Below, piece by piece: positions 23,838 through 28,939 of a DNA stretch of 28,939 bases (position 1 is the stretch's first letter; every line of letters begins with the position of its first letter). The notes beneath the pieces are model-generated. The model was not told the DNA's origin, did not search any database, and saw only the letters and a program-made list of their open reading frames with translations. Where the stretch lies: the NCBI RefSeq assembly GCF_029067145.1, contig NZ_JAIEFA010000093.1, positions 1 to 28,939 on the forward strand, read 5' to 3'. This stretch comes from Helicobacter sp. Lineage in GTDB: Bacteria; Campylobacterota; Campylobacteria; Campylobacterales; Helicobacteraceae. The position numbers and the translations under genes were made by a program.

Positions 23838-24495
23838 CACAAAGAAAGATAGAAAAAATAGAATCTCGCCCAACCCCGATAATCCCTTTCCAATCAAGGG
23901 CATTGATTATGTTTGCTATGTCAAGCCCATCATAAAGAATCCAAATGTCATCGTGGGCGACTTTACATATATTAGTGATAGCGATTTTGAGAGGCATATC
24001 AGCCACCATTACGCATTTAATGGAGATAAACTCATTATCGGCAAATTCTGTCAAATCGCTGCGGGTGTGGAATTTGTGATGAATGGAGCAAATCATCAAA
24101 TGAATGCGGTAAGCACCTTTCCTTTTAATATTTTTGAGGGTTGGAATGCGCCACCTCCAACACCCGAAAATCTGCCTCTTAAGGGTGATACAATCATTGG
24201 CAATGATGTGTGGATTGGGCAAAATGCCACGATTTTGCCCGGTGTGCGTATTGGTGATGGTGCGATTATTGGCGCAAATGCTGTTGTGGGAAGCAACATT
24301 GCGCCTTATAGCATTGTGGTGGGGAATCCTGCAAAAGAAATCAGAAAGCGTTTTGATGAGGAGCTTATCTCGCTTTTACTCGCGTTTCAATGGTGGGATA
24401 AGAGCATAGATGAGATTCAAACTCTAATCCCACTTCTCACTTGCAGCGATTTACAAAGGGTAAAAGGGGAGCTGAAAAAGCAAAGAGAGAAATAA
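23815..24495 (+). CDS. CatB-like xenobiotic acetyltransferase
   Basis: A 226-residue hexapeptide-repeat acetyltransferase of the CatB/Vat (xenobiotic acetyltransferase) group. Typical elements are NPNVIVGDFTYISD (about 43-56), the catalytic-type His in MNGANHQMNAVSTFPF, NDVWIGQNATILPGVRIGDGAIIGANAVV and GNPAKEIRKRF, then a helical C-terminus with WWDKSIDEI. Relatives acetylate chloramphenicol or streptogramins, but many have other targets, so resistance is not implied. ATG 23815 lies inside the previous gene and has no clear ribosome site; coupling is likely. Confidence 0.85.
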   Translation: MKVTHLHSTKKDRKNRISPNPDNPFPIKGIDYVCYVKPIIKNPNVIVGDFTYISDSDFERHISHHYAFNGDKLIIGKFCQIAAGVEFVMNGANHQMNAVSTFPFNIFEGWNAPPPTPENLPLKGDTIIGNDVWIGQNATILPGVRIGDGAIIGANAVVGSNIAPYSIVVGNPAKEIRKRFDEELISLLLAFQWWDKSIDEIQTLIPLLTCSDLQRVKGELKKQREK

Positions 24496-24558
24496 ATGGC
24501 ACAGAGTATTTATCCTGTTCTTAAAGACTTTTTAAAATCAAATTTTTGCATTGCCTGA
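24496..24558 (+). pseudogene. Short truncated ORF after the acetyltransferase
   Basis: ATG 24496 directly abuts the preceding TAA and opens 20 codons (MAQSIYPVLKDFLKSNFCIA) before TGA. The immediate position suggests the head of a further operon gene whose remainder was lost where the oppositely oriented VOC gene now begins. No family can be assigned. Confidence 0.3.
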
Positions 24559-24569
24559 TTCTTTAATTA

Positions 24570-24959
24570 TTATTCACCAAAAGAATAAATTTCTATCAAG
24601 TTGCCTTCAGGGTCAGCAATATAGCAAGTTCTTTGTCTCCACGGCATTGTTGTAGGCGCAAAGATACTCTCTGCACCCATTCCCACGACTCTTGCATATT
24701 CTTTATCTACTTGACTAAAAGAGTCAAGTTCGAAAGCTATCTCAAATGTGCCGTTATTTCCCTTTGGGTAGCCATATTGCTGTGATGTCATTTTTTCAAA
24801 TTCCTTGCGCGGAAACATAATAAGACGAATCGTATCCGAATAAAATTCTACATTGGGTTCATCACCATTCCAATCTGTCTTTAGCCCTATAATGTCCCTA
24901 TAAAAAGCGACCATTTTTGCTATGTCGGTAACAAATAATCCAATAGCTGAAAGTTTCAT
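24570..24959 (-). CDS. VOC (glyoxalase/bleomycin-resistance) family protein
   Basis: A 129-residue single-module vicinal-oxygen-chelate protein. The N-terminus MKLSAIGLFVTDIAKMVAFYRDIIGLK is the standard first beta-alpha-beta unit. PWRQRTCYIADPEGNLIEIYSF is the C-terminal metal-site region with its Glu. Members may be lyases, dioxygenases or binding proteins; nothing here fixes the reaction. On the minus strand, facing the acetyltransferase gene. GGAGG lies just upstream of its ATG. Confidence 0.87.
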   Translation of the reverse strand: MKLSAIGLFVTDIAKMVAFYRDIIGLKTDWNGDEPNVEFYSDTIRLIMFPRKEFEKMTSQQYGYPKGNNGTFEIAFELDSFSQVDKEYARVVGMGAESIFAPTTMPWRQRTCYIADPEGNLIEIYSFGE

Positions 24960-25034
24960 CGTGCCCCTCCACTTGAAAATAAAATAAAAAATGCCATAAT
25001 ACAGGAATATTGTTAAAATCCAAAATTACTTTTC

Positions 25035-25544
25035 TTATTGATTCTTTATCGCCTTTTTCACACACTTTATCGCCCAATCATAATGGCTTGAAGTTGCACT
25101 CACACAATAGCTCCCAAGACTTGTATTGCCGCACCAAGCATAATGCTTTTTTACAAAAAGCGTCTTTGGGGGCAGAGATTCTATCAACGCAATACAATTT
25201 GTAAAGCTTTCTTGCAATATCTCTTTTGCCTTTTGTAGTGGGGTGCTTTGGTGTTTGAGATAAATCTCTTTATTCATTTTAGGATAAGTTTTGAAATTAT
25301 AAGGTGGAGGGAGAAAAGGCACAAAATCACTTGTTTTATTAAGATTTGTCCGCACAAATACAAGCAACAATTCCTGCCATTCATACAAATGCACAAGCAC
25401 ATCACGCAAAGTTTTATCACGTTCATTATAGGGTAGTTCCGCTTCCTGCAAGTGCAAAGGCATTTTTTCAATGAGTGTAAAAAGCTTAGCAAAATTCTCT
25501 TTTGCAGTTTCTAAAAGAGCGGCTTTGTTCGTAGGGCGAGGCAT
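25035..25544 (-). CDS. ClbS/DfsB-family four-helix protein
   Basis: A 169-residue protein of the ClbS/DfsB (formerly DUF1706) family. Recognisable parts are MPRPTNKAALLETAKENFAKL, RDVLVHLYEWQELLL with the conserved His, and the Trp-containing C-terminal TSSHYDWAIKCVKKAIK. ClbS of colibactin producers is a cyclopropane hydrolase giving self-protection; most relatives in other bacteria have unknown substrates. Intact; AAGGA lies upstream on the minus strand. Together with the VOC and acetyltransferase genes it fits a detoxification theme. Confidence 0.87.
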   Translation of the reverse strand: MPRPTNKAALLETAKENFAKLFTLIEKMPLHLQEAELPYNERDKTLRDVLVHLYEWQELLLVFVRTNLNKTSDFVPFLPPPYNFKTYPKMNKEIYLKHQSTPLQKAKEILQESFTNCIALIESLPPKTLFVKKHYAWCGNTSLGSYCVSATSSHYDWAIKCVKKAIKNQ

Positions 25545-25871
25545 AGAGAATCCTTAAAAGTTTGATTGATAAAAGAAGCATTATTATACCTTAAGAGTTT
25601 GAATCTTTGTATATTTTAAAGCCTCTTTTTGATAAGGCAAGGCAAGAAATTCACCCTTAAAATGTGAATCCATAAGCTTTTTAGAGTTTTTGAAGCTTGT
25701 TTTAAATCCCCTAGTTTATAGCACTTATGGAGATTTTTGCACTCTTTGGGCTTAAATTTCTTGATTGGTCCTTTATTGATGTTTGCTTTAGCATTGCCAA
25801 AATCGGACCTATTGCCCTTATATTCTTGCTTTATATTGTTATAGTGATGTTTTCGTATAAAGTGAATCTTT
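25545..25871. other. Gap of about 330 bases, one doubtful ORF
   Basis: No convincing gene. A minus-strand frame (25616-25942, TTG start directly after a stop, no ribosome site) would encode 108 Lys-rich residues with C-x4-C near its start and KECKNLHKC further on. Its first part is antisense to the GyrI-like pseudogene, so at least that part is probably an accident of composition. No plus-strand remnant of the missing GyrI N-terminus was found. Confidence 0.3.
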
Positions 25872-26295
25872 GAATTGCCCTTTGATACCTCGCTTGTTGC
25901 TTTGCCTTTGGTGGGGCAATGAGGATTTGAGCAATAAGGCAAATTTCAAATGGCAAGCGATGATTGCCCAGCCTGATTTTATCACACAAGAACTCTTTGA
26001 ATAGGCGCAAAAGGAGGTGCAAAACAAAAAGGGTATAGACTGCTCCAATGCACGATTATTGCGCTTTGAAGAAGGGCTTTGCGTGCAAATACTACATACG
26101 GGCTCGTATGATGAGGAGCCACAAAGTCTCGCAAAAATAGAGGAATTTATTGCACACAATGGTTTGCAAAACGACATCGGTGGAACAAAAGATAGCTTCA
26201 TAAGAAGACATCACGAAATCTACTTGAGTAACCCAAACAAAACTCCAGCGCATAAGCTTAAAACGATTCTACGCATTCCTGTGCAGGAAGTGTGA
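25872..26295 (+). pseudogene. GyrI-like ligand-binding protein, truncated and broken
   Basis: The plus strand encodes the C-terminal two thirds of a GyrI-like small-molecule-binding protein. FKWQAMIAQPDFITQELFE (from about 25945) runs into TAG at 26002-26004. The same frame continues with AQKEVQNKKG, LRFEEGLCVQILHTGSYDEEPQSL and HHEIYLSNPNKTPAHKLKTILR, to TGA 26295. These are signature segments of the free-standing GyrI-like family. Upstream, WWGNED is in frame and a shifted LPLVG may be the preceding strand, implying a frameshift near 25910. The N-terminal 80 or so residues are missing. A product from GTG 26017 (92 residues) is possible, as AAGGAG lies close by, but it would be a partial domain. 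Confidence 0.75.
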
Positions 26296-26370
26296 GAAGT
26301 GCAAGGGGTGAAAGGCTGAAACTTGCAGTAAATTAAGCTTTTGGTTCAATTTGTTTATAGCTTGGTTTGG

Positions 26371-26376
26371 TATAAT
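26371..26376 (+). promoter_or_regulatory. Likely -10 box of the second type II RM operon
   Basis: TATAAT 46 bases before ATG 26423; AAGGAGG is the ribosome site. No good -35 is seen. Confidence 0.4.
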
Positions 26377-26422
26377 ATTGGGTTTGGAATTACAATAAAA
26401 AAGAAAATTTAAGGAGGATTTT

Positions 26423-27349
26423 ATGACCGCAATAATAGAGAGTGTGCGAAAGGATTCTAATGCGGAATCTACATTAAACTATAAGATTTATAACCAAGAC
26501 TGCACAAAGGGGCTTAAAACACTCCCAGATAATTCTATTGATTGTATTATTACTGACCCGCCTTATTTTATTGATGGTATGGGGAGTGAATGGAATGATA
26601 CAAACCTCAAAGCCAAAGCTTCAAAAAGTGGTGTGATTGGAGGGTTGCCTGTGGGTATGAAATTTGATAAAACACAAGGGGAGAGACTGCAAGAGTTTAT
26701 GTCTCCTCTAGCAAAAGAATTTTATAGAATCTTAAAGCCCGGGGCATTTTGTATTGTGTTCTCTCAAGCAAGGCTTTATCATAGAATGGCGATGAGTTTA
26801 GATTTGGCAGGATTTGAAATAAGAGATATGTTAGCGTGGAAATATGAGGGACAAGCAAAAGCATTCTCTCAAACACACTTTATCAAAAAGGATAAAAGCC
26901 TAACACAAGAGCAAAAAGAATCTTTAATCAAAGAATTAGAGGGCTATAAAACGCCTCAATTAAAACCTCAAATTGAACCTATGGTAATGGCGCAAAAAGC
27001 AAAAGAGGGGACGTTCGTGCAAAATTGGCAAAAGCATAAATTAGGACTTGTCAATACAAAAGAGAGTTTAGATGGGAAATTTCCTAGCAATGTAATGGAG
27101 GTGAGCAAACACACAAGAAAGAATGAAAGTGATATAAAAATAGAGCATTTAACGCCTAAACCTGTGTGTCTTATCTCTCATCTTATCAGGCTTTTTACAC
27201 AAGAGGGGCAAATCGTGCTGGACCCCTTTATGGGAAGTGGCTCTCACGGTGTTGCTGCCTTAAATAATCATCGCTTTTTTATAGGTTATGAGATTGAGAA
27301 AAAATATTTTGAAATAGCAAAAAAACGAATAGAGCAAGAAGTTTTATGA
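26423..27349 (+). CDS. DNA methyltransferase, beta-class (type II RM)
   Basis: A 308-residue site-specific methyltransferase. The catalytic motif DPPY (45-48, in CIITDPPYFIDG) comes before the AdoMet motif DPFMGSG (267-273), the order of the beta group. The region between (about 150-245) is Lys/Gln-rich and probably the target-recognition part. DPPY favours N6-adenine over N4-cytosine methylation, but this is not decisive. Intact, with a strong ribosome site. Its TGA overlaps the endonuclease ATG (ATGA), so the two are translationally coupled. Confidence 0.9.
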   Translation: MTAIIESVRKDSNAESTLNYKIYNQDCTKGLKTLPDNSIDCIITDPPYFIDGMGSEWNDTNLKAKASKSGVIGGLPVGMKFDKTQGERLQEFMSPLAKEFYRILKPGAFCIVFSQARLYHRMAMSLDLAGFEIRDMLAWKYEGQAKAFSQTHFIKKDKSLTQEQKESLIKELEGYKTPQLKPQIEPMVMAQKAKEGTFVQNWQKHKLGLVNTKESLDGKFPSNVMEVSKHTRKNESDIKIEHLTPKPVCLISHLIRLFTQEGQIVLDPFMGSGSHGVAALNNHRFFIGYEIEKKYFEIAKKRIEQEVL

Positions 27350-27384
27350 AGCAGGATTTTAAGATGAATGAGCAAGAAGTTTTA
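27332..27384 (+). repeat. 15-bp direct repeat across the methylase/endonuclease junction
   Basis: GAGCAAGAAGTTTTA occurs at 27332-27346 and again at 27370-27384. The methylase therefore ends EQEVL, and the endonuclease reads EQEVL ten residues later. It looks like a local duplication that may have formed or moved the junction; ATG 27364 (MNEQEVL) is an alternative endonuclease start. Confidence 0.8.
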
Positions 27385-28095
27385 GAAACTTTCAAAATAA
27401 TTACTAAATATTACGAAGAATGCCTTAAGGATTATGGGGTAAAATCTATAAAATTAAAAGATTCAAAGGGAAATTACACCAAAGATGCTTTAGTTCTTGT
27501 ATATTTGGCACGAAACTATCCAAATACAAAAGCAATTTCAAAGACAGAATTAACAGATTTTGTAAGAAAATTTTATCCCGATGTGAGCGATGTGCAACAA
27601 GCAAGGCATTTAAGCAAACAAGGCGGATATAATATTATTTCGGGCACAAGAGGCGATATAGGAGCTAAAATAGGAGCGGGATATTATCAACTCATTACCC
27701 TAGAAAAACCTTATCCCTCATTTAAACCCGATAGACGAAGTGGGATAGAATCCGCAGACTTTGAAAGCTTAAAAAAAGAATATGATTACAAATGTGCGAC
27801 TTGTGGTAGCATTGAGGGAAAACCTCACAATATCCGCAAAAATGAGATTACAAAATTACAAGAGGGACATATGAATCCGAGCCTACCGCTAGAAATTGGC
27901 AATATTATCCCCCAATGCCAAGTGTGTAACCGACCTGATAGGGATAGATGGATTTATGATAAAACAGGGAGAGTGATAGAAATAGCCGATTCTGATGATG
28001 GCAAAAGAGTGGTTGAAAAATATTTTAAAAGAGTAAGCACACATACAAAGGAATATTTTTTAGAATTTTTGAAAAAGCTTTTGAAATTGAGATGA
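27346..28095 (+). CDS. HNH-type restriction endonuclease
   Basis: A 249-residue partner of the methylase. The C-terminal half is an HNH (beta-beta-alpha-metal) nuclease: Cys150-x2-Cys153 (CATC), then EGHMNP with His175, GNIIPQCQVC with an Asn and Cys191-x2-Cys194, and NRPDRDRWIY. The four cysteines probably form a structural zinc site around the catalytic His. The N-terminal half (to about 125) includes ISKTELTDFVRKF and QQARHLSKQGGYNI, possibly a winged-helix DNA reader. No lesion is seen, so this RM system may be active, unlike the two others in the window. The recognition site is unknown. Confidence 0.83.
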   Translation: MKQDFKMNEQEVLETFKIITKYYEECLKDYGVKSIKLKDSKGNYTKDALVLVYLARNYPNTKAISKTELTDFVRKFYPDVSDVQQARHLSKQGGYNIISGTRGDIGAKIGAGYYQLITLEKPYPSFKPDRRSGIESADFESLKKEYDYKCATCGSIEGKPHNIRKNEITKLQEGHMNPSLPLEIGNIIPQCQVCNRPDRDRWIYDKTGRVIEIADSDDGKRVVEKYFKRVSTHTKEYFLEFLKKLLKLR

Positions 28096-28112
28096 TTAAC
28101 TAAGGAGACCCA

Positions 28113-28523
28113 ATGCGCTACTTCATCGGTATAGCGTCAAAAAATCATATTCAAATAGGACAAGCAGGGGGATTTTGCCAACTCTGCCACGGCAAAGCCG
28201 CACCGCTTAAAAGAATGAAGCAAGGGGATAAAATCATCTATTATAGTCCCAAGCTTACTATGGAATCTAAAGAGTCCTATCAAGCATTTACAGCACTCGG
28301 TGAAATCGCTGATGAAAATGTGTATCAAGTGGAGATGTTTAAGGGCTTCTTTCCCTTTAGGCGCGATGTGCTATGGAGCGAAATTAAGCGAGAATGCCCT
28401 TTAAGTGTGGCAAAGACACACCAAGAGTGGAAAGCATACGCAAGCAAACTACGTTTTGGGCATTTTGAAGTCTCTAAAGAGTTTTTTCACTTCCTTGCAG
28501 AATATATGACAAAGGATTCTTAA
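28113..28523 (+). CDS. EVE-domain protein
   Basis: A 136-residue single EVE domain (PUA-like): MRYFIGIASKNHI, GKAAPLKRMKQGDKIIYYSP, YQAFTALGEIAD and the C-terminal LRFGHFEVSKEFFHFLAEYM. EVE/YTH-like pockets bind modified bases in DNA or RNA and are often near modification-dependent defence genes. Here it follows an RM pair by 17 bases, with its own AAGGAG. A reader of methylated DNA is one possibility; a housekeeping RNA-related role is another. Confidence 0.88.
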   Translation: MRYFIGIASKNHIQIGQAGGFCQLCHGKAAPLKRMKQGDKIIYYSPKLTMESKESYQAFTALGEIADENVYQVEMFKGFFPFRRDVLWSEIKRECPLSVAKTHQEWKAYASKLRFGHFEVSKEFFHFLAEYMTKDS

Positions 28524-28781
28524 ATGCAAAATACAATCTGCCAAAGTTGCGGTATGCCCCTCACTTCAAAGGAGCAAATGGGGTTAGAAAAAGACGGAAA
28601 CGTGAGCCGTGATTATTGCAAGTATTGCTATGAAAAAGGCGAATTTATCCATAAAGTCTCACTGCAAGAGTATATACAAATGTGCTCAATGTATGGCGCA
28701 CAAGCGGGAATGAGCAATGAACAATTCAAAGCACACTGCACAAAATTATTCCCGACACTCAAAAGGTGGCAAACGTCTTAA
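28524..28781 (+). CDS. Putative zinc-ribbon domain protein
   Basis: An 85-residue protein with CQSCGMPL near the N-terminus and DYCKYCYEKGEF at residues 31-42, two C-x2-C pairs forming a zinc ribbon as in the putative zinc-ribbon family (PF12674-like). The rest is helical (VSLQEYIQMCSMYGAQAGMSNEQF). Its ATG is directly after the EVE stop codon, so the two are co-translated. Function unknown. Confidence 0.82.
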   Translation: MQNTICQSCGMPLTSKEQMGLEKDGNVSRDYCKYCYEKGEFIHKVSLQEYIQMCSMYGAQAGMSNEQFKAHCTKLFPTLKRWQTS

Positions 28782-28939
28782 GCTCCAATTTTAACCCTCC
28801 CCACAACCTTAAAATCTGATTCTACCTCTTTTATGCTGCAACTTAATTTAACTTTCACACAGAATCTCACCACTTTTCTTGCTTTCTAAACTATAAACTT
28901 ATATAAACTTCTCAATCCCCATTCCCTTTAACCTCCCCT
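28782..28939. other. Right edge, no gene seen
   Basis: These 158 bases hold no convincing start, promoter or terminator. A minus-strand frame is open for about 33 codons and could be the end of a gene entering from the right, but it is too short to judge. Confidence 0.3.

Noticed and set aside
25616..25942. Minus-strand Lys-rich ORF with cysteine pairs, as a zinc-finger gene
   Set aside because: TTG start immediately after a stop, no ribosome site, and its cysteine-bearing end is antisense to the GyrI-like pseudogene.
1..28939. Frequent TAGATTCT/AGAATCTA words as a DNA uptake or chi-like signal
   Set aside because: Most fall in coding sequence as Leu-Asp-Ser or Glu-Ser codon runs, a compositional habit of this group. 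No strand or spacing pattern was evident by eye.

Overview
The window looks like an accessory region of an enterohepatic Helicobacter or a close relative in the Campylobacterota. This is inferred from the AT-rich, Lys/Ile/Phe-rich coding, the very frequent GATTCT/AGAATC words, short operons with AAGGAG ribosome sites, an MdaB quinone reductase and several restriction-modification (RM) systems. No tRNA, rRNA, CRISPR array, transposase or integrase was seen.

Layout. 1-2112: the 3' end of an unidentified gene, then a type II RM pair (intact D12-class adenine methylase, endonuclease broken by a stop codon) lying between two diverged copies of a gene-end-plus-promoter repeat. 2114-5519: flavodoxin-like protein, LemA and M48 protease pair, and a wrecked Tat-signal flavodoxin. 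5751-8920: four-gene operon of secreted hydrolase, secreted flavodoxin-fold oxidoreductase, MerR/AdhR-type regulator and Tat-exported aldo-keto reductase (AKR). 9006-10867: a second Tat-AKR, a Tat remnant and a hexapeptide acetyltransferase. 10927-13067: Rrf2 regulator divergent from an MFS exporter, with inverted-repeat operators between them. 13212-18070: type I/IIB-like RM locus with a nuclease-methylase fusion, a DUF3800 protein, an AT-rich unknown protein and a broken specificity subunit. 18386-23149: mdaB, a Tat-lipoprotein AKR, a Tat carboxymuconolactone decarboxylase-like protein, an arginase-family protein and a fourth Tat-AKR. 23159-25544: TfoX C-terminal domain protein, YjbR-like protein, CatB-like acetyltransferase, and on the minus strand a VOC protein and a ClbS/DfsB-like protein. 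25872-26295: GyrI-like pseudogene. 26423-28781: type II methylase and HNH endonuclease pair, EVE-domain protein and zinc-ribbon protein.

Main theme. Much of the window reads as one reductive-detoxification regulon acting largely outside the cytoplasm. Six promoters (at 149, 2042, 4826, 8942, 18328 and 18995) have the same build: TTGACA, exactly 19 bp, TATAAT, with an inverted repeat related to ACACTAAGTGT next to the -35 box. Five stand before flavodoxin, MdaB or Tat-AKR genes or their wreckage; the sixth has lost its gene to the first RM insertion. Two further promoters (5598, 21065) share a second dyad, GATAG-n6-TTAT, and one drives the operon holding the MerR-type regulator, whose Cys55 matches the sensing cysteine of the AdhR/NmlR group. 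Four AKRs, a decarboxylase-like protein and a dead flavodoxin carry twin-arginine signals. In three of these genes a strong internal Shine-Dalgarno and ATG sit just where the mature domain begins, suggesting signal peptides were added to once-cytoplasmic genes or that two isoforms are made.

The region is also a site of turnover: three RM loci (two with broken components), several pseudogenes, gene remnants and duplicated junction sequences.
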